A program made the translations under genes and the position numbers. This document shows, in pieces, positions 9,676 through 20,662 of a stretch of 64,000 nucleotides of DNA (the first letter of the stretch is position 1; every line of letters begins with the position of its first letter). Below the pieces are notes generated by a model. It was not told where the DNA came from, did not search any database, and saw nothing but the letters and a program-made list of their open reading frames with translations. This DNA is from Myrica gale. Taxonomy: Eukaryota > Streptophyta > Magnoliopsida > Fagales > Myricaceae. Location: assembly GCA_963930655.1 (NCBI GenBank), contig OZ005605.1, forward strand, positions 21,583,501 through 21,647,500, in the 5' to 3' direction.

Positions 9676-11385
9676 ATGGTCGGAGGGCTCGAAATTGGAT
9701 CGGTCCCCTTCAACCCTGAAGGTTGGGGCCCACCCGATTTTACTAACACTGCCACCTCCGGCAACACCACCAGCAACAACCTCCCTCTGAACGTCCCCTT
9801 CGCCCCCTTCTCTCGATCCGACAAGCTCGGTCGGATTGCCGACTGGACCCGCAACTTCAATAACCCGGGGCGGCCCAAGAACCCATCGGACTCTGTCTTC
9901 GACTTCTCCAACGACGAGTCGTTCCCTCTCTCCGTGGACGACGACAACTCCTTCCGCATCGTCGACAGCAAGCCTCCCCCCAAGCCAAGATTCGGTCCCA
10001 AATGGCGGTTCCAGCAGCAGCGCCAACTCCCCCAGCGGCGCGATGAGGAGGTTGAGGCTCGCAAGCGCGAGGCTGAGAAGGAGCGCGCCCGCCGCGACCG
10101 GCTCTACCACATGAACCGTTCAAATGCCAACCAGCAGCGCCGCGAGGCTGCCGTTCTCAAGTCCTCGGTTGACATCCAGCCCGAGTGGAACATGCTCGAC
10201 CAGATCCCATTCTCGACCTTCTCCAAGCTCTCCTTCTCCGTCCCCGAGCCCGAGGACCTCCTCCTCTGCGGAGGGCTCGAGTTCTATGATCGCTCCTATG
10301 ACCGCGTCACTCCGAAGAACGAGCGCCGCCTCGAGCGCTTCAAGAACCGCAATTTCTTCAAGGTTACCACCACGGACGACCCTGTCATCCGCCGCCTTGC
10401 TAACGAGGACAAGGCCACGGTCTTCGCCACCGATGCAATCCTCTCGACTCTCATGTGCGCGCCGCGATCAGTTTATTCCTGGGACATTGTTGTTCAGAGG
10501 GTGGGAAACAAGCTGTTTTTCGACAAAAGGGACGGCTCGCAGCTTGATTTGCTCTCAGTGCACGAGACCTCTCAGGAGCCATTGCCGGAGGCCAAGGACG
10601 ATATCAACTCCGCGTATTCGCTTAGCGTAGAGGCCGCCTACATCAACCAAAATTTCTCTCAGCAGGTTCTGATTAGGGATGGGAACGAGGTGACCTTCGA
10701 CGAGCCAAATCCCTTTGCAAATGAAGGGGAAGAGGTGGCTTCCGTGGCGTACAGGTACAGGCGGTGGAAGCTTGACAACGACATGTACTTGGTGGCGCGG
10801 TGCGAGGTCCAGAGCGTGGTCGAGGTTAACAAGCAGAGGTCGTTCCTCACCCTCAATGCTCTCAATGAATTTGACGTTAAATACTCCGGTGTCGACTGGA
10901 GGCAGAAGCTTGAGACTCAAAGAGGTGCCGTATTGGCCACTGAGCTGAAGAATAACGCAAACAAGTTGGCAAAATGGACCTCTCAAGCTCTGTTGGCAGG
11001 CGCGGATTTGATGAAATTGGGATATGTTTCACGGGTTCATCCTCGTGATCATTTCAACCATGCAATATTGGCTGTAGTTGGGTACAAGCCAAGGGAGTTT
11101 GCAGCTCAGATTAATCTGAACACTTCGAATATGTGGGGGATTGTGAAGTCCATTGTGGACCTGTGCATGAAATTGAATGAGGGCAAGTATGTGCTCGTGA
11201 AGGACCCATCGAAACCGCAGGTTAGGATCTATGAGGTGCCCCCGGATGCCTTTGAGAATGATTATGTGGAGGAACCCCTGCCGGAGGATGAGCAGGTTCA
11301 GCCACCAGTGGAGGGTGCCGAGGGTGCGGATGTCAATGCTGCTACAGATGATGTGGAAGTTAAGGTGGTTGATGCTCAAGCTTAA
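9676..11385 (+). CDS. eIF3d: Eukaryotic translation initiation factor 3 subunit D
   Basis: The 569-residue single-exon frame matches eIF3d throughout. Recognisable blocks are the N-terminal FNPEGWGPPD and the basic RRDRLYHMNR segment. The central cap-binding core includes YDRVTPKNERRLERF, TTTDDPVIRRLA and the stretch around residues 250-300. Further on is the conserved GVDWRQKLE / GAVLATELKNNANKLAKW region near 400-440. The C-terminus is acidic (residues about 530-569). eIF3d is a peripheral subunit of cytoplasmic eIF3 that can itself bind the mRNA cap. The length is close to other plant eIF3d proteins, which are also encoded without introns. The first half of the gene is strongly GC-rich, unlike the flanks. 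Start chosen because it is the first ATG after the leader and gives the family N-terminus. The frame is complete. Confidence 0.96.
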   Translation: MVGGLEIGSVPFNPEGWGPPDFTNTATSGNTTSNNLPLNVPFAPFSRSDKLGRIADWTRNFNNPGRPKNPSDSVFDFSNDESFPLSVDDDNSFRIVDSKPPPKPRFGPKWRFQQQRQLPQRRDEEVEARKREAEKERARRDRLYHMNRSNANQQRREAAVLKSSVDIQPEWNMLDQIPFSTFSKLSFSVPEPEDLLLCGGLEFYDRSYDRVTPKNERRLERFKNRNFFKVTTTDDPVIRRLANEDKATVFATDAILSTLMCAPRSVYSWDIVVQRVGNKLFFDKRDGSQLDLLSVHETSQEPLPEAKDDINSAYSLSVEAAYINQNFSQQVLIRDGNEVTFDEPNPFANEGEEVASVAYRYRRWKLDNDMYLVARCEVQSVVEVNKQRSFLTLNALNEFDVKYSGVDWRQKLETQRGAVLATELKNNANKLAKWTSQALLAGADLMKLGYVSRVHPRDHFNHAILAVVGYKPREFAAQINLNTSNMWGIVKSIVDLCMKLNEGKYVLVKDPSKPQVRIYEVPPDAFENDYVEEPLPEDEQVQPPVEGAEGADVNAATDDVEVKVVDAQA

Positions 11386-13065
11386 ACGGCAAAGGTTTCA
11401 GGTCAATTCACTTGCTATATATCTGTTTTCGGGAGAGTACAAGCTTGGTAGTTTAAATTCCCTCACTATGCATTATAAGTGAAAATATAGCATCTCTTTA
11501 TGGAAGTACCATAGTTTAAGAGTTATCCCCAACATAGTCTGGGATTTTACCAGTAAATTAATTAAGAAATCTCTCAATGAGGCACAAAAATAGCAACAAT
11601 GATTTCGTTAGTTTAATGAACTTCAAATTAAGATCCATAGGATTGCACCAATTTAGTGATAATATAACTCGCAGAATACTTAGAATGTTCCAAATCCTTT
11701 AAGGTTGGGTAACTCGTAGTTCATCTTTTGAAATCAGAAATCACCCTGACAAAAAAAAAAACAAAATCTGAAAAAGTCAATCTCACGAGCTTTGTGGACT
11801 TCCATGTCGAGATGCACAAGAACTCTAGATAAAATTGCAGTTACTGCATTCAGAGATGAGTTCAAGCCTGTATGTTGAAATTCGACCAATAGGAGCATCT
11901 ATAGCATAGGTAGACAGAGCAAGTACAAGTTTCCAAAGCTGACAGTACTTTGAAATTGCAGTATTTCGAGAAATTTCTGTGAAGCACATTTGCCACCTAA
12001 TACATGGAGATTGGGGGACTCAGGGTAAATTTGAAATCATCATATTTTGCAATCTCTTCTAAGGTGTCACTCATTGCATTTCCCAGAAGTAATCAGAAAC
12101 ACCTGTTTTGCTTAAAGTTGCATAAACATAATAATTCTCCATTTTATTGAAGTAGAACAACCCCCCCCCCCCCCTCTCCCCTCTTATCTCTCTCCCCACC
12201 ACAACAAACCAAGTCGGGGGAGTAAAAGTTGGATGACCTCTATCAAATGAAAGTTACATGGTTTGTTGTTTCAATATTTTAGATGTGCACGAGACAAAAG
12301 AATTACTACCTATAGAGACATACAATCCATGTTATCTAGTAAATTCGAACTGGAACTCTATTTATGGCTCCTTTTTCCGTTTTATTCGCCCTTATTTCTT
12401 ATTTCCTCTCGAAGATTGTCAAGATCACTCCTAAAATTGATCCTACAAATTAGACTGTCTTTACTCTTCTTGTATATGTCTCTTTGTATAGGTAGTCTGT
12501 TTTTGGTTGTTTAGATTATAATTTGGAGTTGAGATATGCGCTTGAGGAGAGTATTATTCTTCTCTTTTTATCTGGATGTGTGCAGTAACACCATAGTGAT
12601 ATCCATCTTGCGGTTATGGAAGGCTGATTTCATGTTGATGATTAGCATGTTATTGTGGTAACTAAGAAATCTTTGGGCTTGCATAGAGAATAAAAACTAA
12701 GAAATCTGTGGGCTCATTTTTGTAGTGTTTTATGTGGGATTTCCCTGTTGACTATTAGCAGTAGGGACCTCATGTTAGCACCTTTGTTTTGTTGAGAATT
12801 AGGATCAAGGGGTTGTGTTAGCTATTAATTATTCCTGCTATGTCTAGTGGTTGTATATGTGAAGTTTACACTTCGTTGGTTTTGGGCTCTAACATGGTTG
12901 GCTCAATCAGGACTCAATGCTGTTAACCTGAATGGATCAGTTTTGGGTGGTTCTTCCAGGCCATTGCTAGTCCATAGATGAGCAGGAGTATTGACCATGA
13001 TTGTCCCTGATGAAACTGGACCTATTATACTGTCTCCCTGGTGTCAAATGGAAGACATGCAGCAT

Positions 13066-13262
13066 GAGAAGGGAGAACATGAGTTGTGTGCTCTGTTGTT
13101 GGTGGTGGCTCAAAATATTGGGATGAACTTGGGGTTACTCAGTTATGGGGTTGTTTTCACTGTGAGAAGGGTGAACATGAGTTTTGTGCTCTTTTGTTGT
13201 TGGTGGCTAAAAATAGAGGGATAAACGTTGGGTTAATTATGAGGTTTTTTTCACGGTGGTTG
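13066..13262. repeat. Tandem duplication, two copies of about 98 bp
   Basis: Copy 1 begins GAGAAGGGAGAACATGAGTT and copy 2, 98 bp later, begins GAGAAGGGTGAACATGAGTT. Similarity fades toward the ends (TTGTTGGTGGTGGCT against TTGTTGTTGGTGGCT), so the duplication is not recent. Confidence 0.7.
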
Positions 13263-13888
13263 TGGTATTTTCAGAATTGGTCAGTGTAGGCCGTGGAATG
13301 CTTTGTGTATTTTGTGTTGTTTACTTTACCTGTACTGTAAGGCTAGTTTTGGGTGCAACCCATAGCGAGGTAGAAGTGGATAGTTCCTATTGGGGGGCAT
13401 TGAATAGTTTATTTTACTTGAACTCTCTGTAATGGGCTATTTAAGAGAAAGGGGGAAAAGGAAGAAAAAGTAGTCTGGATTATGGTGTCTCGTACTAATT
13501 GGAATCTTGTTTAGTGGAATTATGGCAATCTCATATAGTGCAGTTTTCTTTAATTTAATGTTTTTTAATACGGCTTTCATTTGTTGCTGTCATAGCCAGT
13601 GACGACCACTGAGCAAATTAACAAGCTCGTAGACAAGGTGTATGAGTTATAAGAGCAAAATTTTGAAGGTACATGAGTCATTGACATGTCCTTCCCTTGG
13701 GAAGGGTTTCATTTTGGGTTCAAGAGTCCTCCAGCCGCATTCATTACTTGGTGCATGCATAAAACAATTGCCCTTCACCCCCACACAAAGAAGAAGAAAA
13801 AAACCCTCCTAATAGAAGAATCACTTGTAGGGTCAATAATTCTGCACACGATGCGTGCAATAGCCTTCTCTCCCAAGTGCGCTATATA

Positions 13889-13998
13889 GCAAGTTATACC
13901 AAGTTGTAAGCGAATAGCTCTATATAGCAAAAGCTTCAAAGAAGCAAGTTATAGGATTTTGTAAGTCAATAGCTCTATATTGCAAAAGCTTCAAAGAC
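13889..13998. repeat. Tandem duplication, two copies of 55 bp
   Basis: Both copies start GCAAGTTATA and end GCAAAAGCTTCAAAGA, sharing AATAGCTCTATAT in between. The period is 55 bp. Non-coding. Confidence 0.7.
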
Positions 13999-15800
13999 TT
14001 AAGATGCGATGGCAATTTTCCCCGTGTCTATCAGATTCAAAATTTCTCACATTTGATTGAACTTTCTGGATTTGATCTCATCTTTTGTTATGCATGTGTT
14101 CATAGCTGCATCTGCCCCTCCCCACAGAGTGTTCGAAATCTTCTGTCTTGTTTTAGGACCGTTCGGTATCCTTTTAGAAACTTCCTTTGAAATTTATGTC
14201 ATTGCATAGATTAGTTGTTATTCTAATTATATAGTCTCATTTGGCAAGATGTCAAGTAACAATAAAAAAAAATTGGTTTTTTCCATGTGGATTTGTTTTC
14301 ATTTGCGTCATGATATCAAATACAATTATGATGTTGATTTCTACATCGTCGACTTGTGAGTGCAGATCAAAACCGTATATCTCCTGTCAAGAAGTTTTTG
14401 CCTCAAAGGTGCTGCAGCTAGAAGCAGGTTTTTGCTTATCATATCAGGCATAGTGGTTTTAAAAAAAACTCTTTTGTTATAAACTGTTATTGCACTTTAG
14501 CAGAAAGACGCAAGCTTTCACAGCTTGCCTTTTTGGAAACTTGGTAGATTTAATGGCTATCCATTTGAGAGGTTCTGTGGACCTAGAAACGAAAAACATG
14601 TAGTGTGGGTTTTTCTGGCGCCATGTTGTGTATTTGTTTTTCATATTCGGCTCTATGTAGATGAATTTTGTGTAAAAGTCCCCGCTTCTCTCTCTCTCGC
14701 ACACCCTTGAATGTGAAAGAACCCTCTTTTTCAATTTCCATTTCTAGTCTGGCTCGCCCTGCTTGTATTAACCAAGTTCAGGCCTGTCGGGGCCGGTTCT
14801 CAAATTTTGGGCTTCATAATTTTCTCGACTTTGCAATGCATGGGCCGAGGCCTAACATAGCAGAGTCCGGACCGGCCCGTCCTCGAGTTAAAGGTGGGTT
14901 CTCAGATATTTGTTATGCATAAAGAATGACTCGTCAAGTTTCGCAAAATTTCCTGGCGGTCACTCTCTGTTGCAAAATTCCCTAAAGGTGTGGAAAGTTT
15001 AGAAGATGCAACTCAAAAAATATAAATAAATAAAGGGGTAGAGAAAACCAAGTTGAATATTTTAGTTTGGACTTTGCAGTCGGATGTCGAATACCAGAAT
15101 GAAATGGTATTATTTTTTAGGCTTCAGCTAGGTGTGCACGTCGTGGGAACTCAGATTTGGTGGGTTGTGATTTCTATTCTTTCTGGTCTGAAAAGATCAA
15201 GCTGAAGATGTGCGGGAACTTCCTACTGATTTCAAAGGCCACACCCTCCTATAAGTTATATGCAGTGTATGTGTAGGTGTCAAATCGAAGTTTCGTTATC
15301 ATTTACTGACGCAACCTGTATCCAAGTTGGCGATTTGGTGCATCAACTATTAACTCCGATTGTAACTTCTAACTTAAAAGATGATTCCCACATGGTGCCA
15401 TCGAAGTAAAATTATGACAGTAATATCCTAACACAAGTTTAAGAGTCAATGACTCGGGCATTACAAGAATATTTGTAAGAATCGAGAGAGATATAGAGAG
15501 ATAGATCTTATGGGAATTGGAATTCAGGGTTCTTGAGGATTGTCAGACTCACATGGGTGGGATAGGGAGCTCATCTCCCATCCAAAGAAAATAAAAAATG
15601 GAAAAATAAACAGCTACGAAGATTACGGCTCTTACTGATTTCCTATTCCACTTTACATTATGCAAAGAAGGCATGGTTTTGGGCCAAGTGAAAAGAGAGG
15701 GCATTCATTATAAGATCCAAGATGTCAACAAAAGGTATTGTGGGATTGATTGGTGGTAGGGCAGATTTATCATCAAAATTGATCTCCAAAACTCGTGTTA

Positions 15801-15979
15801 GGGCATGTTCGTTTAGGAAGAATCCTCAAGATTTTTTGAATCCTCAGGATTCTACAACCAAACATAATTTTTCACACCACATAAATATAACTACAACACG
15901 CATACCAATAAAGTTAACATCACATAAAAATTCTCAAAACACAAAAAATCCTCACAATACACCTTAACCGAACACACTC
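15801..15979. mobile_element. MITE, family B, TTA target site
   Basis: 179 bp with ends GGGCATGTTCG and GAGTGTGTTCGG (reverse complement), flanked by TTA at 15798-15800 and 15980-15982. The interior has the family signature near 15900-15925. Confidence 0.8.
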
Positions 15980-18230
15980 TTAGTGTCGATAGCACAGATT
16001 GTGGTGGTACCCATTTGGTCAAAAAAACAGAGTTAATGTCGGCGAGGGCCTTTCTGCACTGTTCAGACCCACTTTCCCACCATCCTCATCATGATTTGGA
16101 ATTTTGGGGGTCACCTCACAATGGTTTCATACTCAAATTTTCAAGCTAATATTCCTAGGATGCTTGAAATAGTTTGTCTAATCGATCTTGCCATCAAACT
16201 TGAGCTGTATGTTTTTACTCTGCACCGACAATGCCCATGTTAGCTTTTCACATAGAACTGGAATGTATCTGCATATAGAAGATTTTCTTCAATCACTTCA
16301 AAGAATATGATCTTGCATATGCATCTTCTCTTTTGAGTTGACCCCACATTAGTAAAACCAAGAAACGTGTATTGGAATGTGAAACACGCAAAGGGAAGCC
16401 AATTTTTTTTGGCTTCCTTTCATAATAGCGGGGATGGAAGAGTGAAACAAGAAAATAAAAGGAAACAGCGGAATTATGGAGATAATATAAATCGCGTTAA
16501 TGGGAGAGTAATTTTCCATTATGAATAATAATATTTTGATAGGAGGGACGCCGAAATGGAGCGAAAGAAAATGTGTTAATCTTCATACACATATGAACAT
16601 TATTATCTTCGATTTTTGATAACAGTTAATGAACATTGAAGTTTAAAGTCGCATTAATTTTTTTTGTTTTGAGAATTTCTCAAGACCTGTCAAATATCTG
16701 AATTTTTTTTAGTACAAGTTACGTGCCCCAGGGTCACTGCTCTGAGCCATGGACCGGCTTTCACTGGCAAACGCGAGCGGGATGATCGTCATGCAGTTCC
16801 TGCATGGCATGTCTCATCGTAACGATAGGGCAGGGCAGCAGGGTGGTCCAATGCTTTGCACCCCCTTTCGGAAAGCTCTGTTTTTTCCCCAAGATTTGGC
16901 CAATTAACAGAGTTATGAACTCTGGGGATTACATGAGGATTTGCAGCTTATAGGCGACATTAGCGGGTCAATCTAGGCAACACACCACGATAAGATGAAA
17001 GAGGTTAAACCGTACTCTTCCTACAGCAAAAGACAGCTTATCACAGTATATGGATACGACTTACCAATTGGCAACTTATTACTGTGCCCATCGAAGAAAC
17101 CAAAAAGAGTACCAATTTACCGTAGGTCCGTAACTTCCCACAAAACATGCATTGACTAATTTCCCAGATCCTCTGCAATTAGCATGCTGGCCTCTAATAT
17201 AAAACAGTTGCGTGTATAATAATTGCTGGGCATGTTGATGGGCTTCTTGTGTGGACACTGCAGCAATACAGCTTGATACGCAACCCTCGAAGTCAAGAAC
17301 ATTTAAGTGAGACAGATTAAGAAAATAAAAAAGCCAAGATCGAGGAAGGAAAACGTCACGGGATCCATGCAGATCGACCATTACCCATGTTAATTAGTAA
17401 TTATTCAATTCGCATCCTCATTTAATATTTTTATTGGTTTTTGTTCACATGGACTTTCTGATTGTCAGCATGGACTTTTAATCGGGTTCTTAGAAGTCGA
17501 GTGATTAAGCATTAATATAATAAATCTAAGATCTAATTCCCACCGCCATGATTTTTTTTTGTCTTTAAATAACGAGGAAAATTCTACCAAGTACTAGATT
17601 AATCTAGAATACCCATATATTAGTTAATGAAGCTTCTGGTCAGGACTCCTCGTGATTTTACAATTCTGAAATTAGAAGAAGAAACAGGGGATCTCATGCA
17701 ATTTGGTCAAAGTCTCTCTTAAATCTATATTAATATCGTTCATAGAAAATGTTCCAAAGTTAAGAGTATGGTTATCATGGAAGTTTCTTCCAAAAGGGTG
17801 AATCATAGAGCTAAGAGCTTAGCTCATATCCTCATTAATTATTAAATTTATGGATACATTCAATGAATGATTTCAACGGTTAAATAACTCGTAATTATAT
17901 ATAGTGTAAGAAATATTTAAAAAATTTAAGTTTAAATAAATGAAACAAAATATTTAAATAGTTCGATCATTTAACTATATACAGTGTTAGAAAGTACAAA
18001 TGAGCGGTTTAATTTTCTACTTTTTCAATCAATAGGTTCTTGCTTCAAATCCATGATTAATATACTACTTTATCACGTGCCCGTTACGTACATGTCAATC
18101 AAGGTGTACCTGAACTAATAGATCCAACCCCAAGTTGAATCGGGAATTTCAACACGCTCAAGTTAAATATTTCCGAGTCAAACGTCGAAAACTCTGAGAA
18201 GATTTTTTTGAACCCGGCCAACTAATCTGG

Positions 18231-18404
18231 TGTTTGTGATGTTAAAATTTTAGTAAAATTGTAGGAGTTGGTAAAAAAGTTGAAGAGAGAGAATGAAAAA
18301 GTGAAAAAGTTAGAGAAAAAGTAAGGAGAGAGAATGAAAAAGTAAAGATGTTAAAATTTTGGTAAAATTTTGTTAAAATTGTAGGGTAGACAAACACTAT
18401 GAAA
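18231..18404. mobile_element. MITE related to family A
   Basis: Ends TGGTGTTTGTGATGTTAAAA and, in reverse complement, ATAGTGTTTGTCTACCC, with AAAATTTTGGTAAAATTTT near the right side. The middle is rich in GAGAGAATGAAAAAGT repeats. Boundaries are approximate and no clean target duplication is seen. Confidence 0.5.
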
Positions 18405-18540
18405 TTAATTACTCTTATCGAGTTGAGGTTCAGATCCGTGCCTGAGGGCTCCAGCCTCCTGAGGTTGAGTTGTATGATAACAGAGGAGAGAGAAGCTTCG
18501 CATAGGCTTCTTTGTCTTTTTTTTTCTAAGAAAAAAATTA

Positions 18541-18727
18541 GTGTTCGGTTAAGAAATTTTTAGAGAATTTTTTTGTGTTTTGAAAATTTTTAAGTGATGT
18601 TAATTTTATTGGTATGCGTGTTTTAATTATTTTTATGTAGTGTTAAAAATGATGTTTGGTTGTAGATTTTTTTTGTATTATGAGAATTCAAAAAAATCTC
18701 GAAGATTTTGTTTGACTAAACATACTC
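18541..18727. mobile_element. MITE, family B, inverted copy, TTA target site
   Basis: 187 bp in the opposite orientation to the copies at 8834 and 15801. Starts GTGTTCGGTTAAG, and TTA flanks it at 18538-18540 and 18728-18730. The inverse of the family signature (ATGTTAATTTTATTGGTATG) is inside. Confidence 0.8.
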
Positions 18728-19433
18728 TTAGCTTTCTCTAGTTTTTTTATCATGATTTTTTCGAAGTTTCTAAAGAAGGAACCTTTTTCGAATGTTATTA
18801 TTTGAAGGCAATTTTTTTTTAATTGGATGAATATATTTTACACGTATTCCGTTTTGAGATTCTCGACATTTTGTAACTTCGTTAAATTTTGTTGTCAATT
18901 TAAATAAAAATTAGTTTTTTACTCTAACACAGACTTGACTGCATTGATAAAATTGAAATTTCAAGCATTAACAAATCACTTTTAGTTTTGAATGGAGAAA
19001 ATATTTTAATAGAAACGGTAACACAATGAAATTAGAGGATGTTAGTTTTATAAAAAATTATAAGATTTTTAAATTTTTAATAGAATTGTGAATATTTATG
19101 TAAATTAAAATTTTATAAATTTTCGTGTAAAAATTAGTGATTTTTTTAAGATATTTAATTTTTATTAGAATTTGTAAAAAAATTTAAAGAGATATGATTT
19201 AATATAATTTTATAATAAAAAATATTAAATTTTGATAAAATTATATGGAGAGAGAAGAGTTTTTGAAATTTTTTATAAAAAAGTATTTAAATTTGTGTGA
19301 AAGATTATTGAAATTATAAATATATATATATAATAATAATAATAATAGTTTCCAACCTTCTTTTTATAATTTTAACTCGAAAGCGAATAACAGAGGTTAG
19401 AGAATACAAAAAGGCAGCGGAAAGGATTAATTA

Positions 19434-19634
19434 GGGTGCATTTGTTAATAATATTTTACAAAATGTTTCACCAACTCACAATAAAATACTACAATATAAT
19501 ATTTATCTCTCCCATCAAATCATAACTTTTCAATAAAAAAATATAAAAAATTATTTTTCTTTTTACTTTTTTCACTAAATCCAATACCAACACTAAACTT
19601 AATACAAAAAATTTTACAACACATAAACGTAACC
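19434..19634. mobile_element. MITE, family A, TTA target site
   Basis: 201 bp with ends GGGTGCATTTGTT and GGTTACGTTTATG (reverse complement), flanked by TTA at 19431-19433 and 19635-19637. Orientation opposite to the copies at 6328 and 6898. Confidence 0.75.
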
Positions 19635-20524
19635 TTAATTACTTTGCTCCCTTTCTCACGAGGAAAGTCGGGTTAGAGTTCGGCGGCATGGAACAAAATT
19701 AGTCGCGGCTCCCATGTCTTCTTCTGCCTTCACCTGCTTTCCCTGACTTCTTCTGCCATTTCTACGTGAGAGAAAAAGCAGTCTTTGGATAAGCAAATTA
19801 ATTAACCAAAGTCTCCAATAAGAAATTAGTTATTAAACAATATAATTACAAAATTACTCACTCTGCGACGAACGTAGATAACCATGTTAGGGGTAAAAAG
19901 GTAAGAATGAGTCTGACCCTTGTAACGTACAATATTCTCTCGGCTATCACGGTAGTCATTATTATCGAGTCCACTGCTTTTTTGACTTTTCTCCATCTCT
20001 CATCGTCTGGGCCTCTGGCTTTATCCGTTCTCTACCATCGCTGTTGTTTGTCTGTTTCCTCTCCTTTTAAGTGGCGTGTAATCCTCCTGCTTATGGAGAG
20101 AATAATATTGCATGTAAATATGTAATCCAACTTCTTTTTCCTATTTTTTTTTAAAGGCCAAGTAGCGAAAGATAGCCATTTGAGCAGGTAAATGTGTTTA
20201 AAATAAAGAACTTTTAAACCATATGTATTCGGACCGTATGCCATTGACATTGGAAAGTTTTGCATTTTGCCTCGCAACATGTGCATTTTCCAAATATTGG
20301 CCACTTTTCCATCTGCATGTGACCTTTGGGGCATTTGCTGAGACCAATGACTCCCTCACCTCCATACTTTAATACATGATTAAACAACAGAAGGAGGCAA
20401 GAAGCCCGCTATCTCCCCCTCTTATTTCAAGTAGCTATTTGACCCTGTCAAGTGGCCTCTGGCCCACAGATTAGAAAACAAGATTTATTCAACATAAACC
20501 GCAGAGAATCATGGCTTAAGCTCC

Positions 20525-20532
20525 TATAAATT
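20525..20532 (+). promoter_or_regulatory. TATA box of the AGP31-like gene
   Basis: TATAAATT sits about 130 bp before the start codon in an otherwise ordinary upstream sequence. Transcription would begin near 20555-20560, giving a leader of about 100 nt that contains the 26-C run. Inferred from position only. Confidence 0.5.
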
Positions 20533-20581
20533 ACATCATTTGAACCTTCATTTTATCACTCCCTCACACATAGAGACCTAA

Positions 20582-20607
20582 CCCCCCCCCCCCCCCCCCC
20601 CCCCCCC
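20582..20607 (+). repeat. Homopolymer of 26 C in a 5' leader
   Basis: An uninterrupted C run just before the AGP31-like start codon (55 bp upstream), most likely transcribed in the 5' untranslated region. The length may be affected by sequencing error. Confidence 0.8.
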
Positions 20608-20662
20608 ACCCACCTCTCCCCTCTAGCTTCTTTTGCGCTAGAAGCCTAAAAGGTAAGAAAAT

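Larger units (their letters stand above)
11386..15800. other. Intergenic, 4.4 kb, no gene recognised
   Basis: Starts with the eIF3d 3' region. Contains a run of 14 C at 12161-12174. It also has a diverged two-copy tandem repeat of about 98 bp (13066-13163 and 13164-13262) and another of 55 bp (13889-13943 and 13944-13998). Short frames near 12991-13289 fall on the 98-bp repeat and look non-coding. No splice-bounded gene is visible on either strand. Confidence 0.5.
15980..20520. other. Intergenic between eIF3d and the AGP31-like gene
   Basis: Apart from the MITEs listed separately (18231, 18541, 19434), I see no gene. The part from 18840 to 19360 is very AT-rich and carries a short TA/TAA microsatellite at about 19320-19350. 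A 100-codon minus frame at 17079-17381 has no domain signature. Confidence 0.5.

Noticed and set aside
9639-10110. Long minus-strand and second-frame open frames over the 5' part of eIF3d
   Set aside because: They are produced by the high GC content of the eIF3d coding sequence and do not match any family.
17079-17381. 100-codon minus-strand frame
   Set aside because: No motif and no gene structure; treated as chance.
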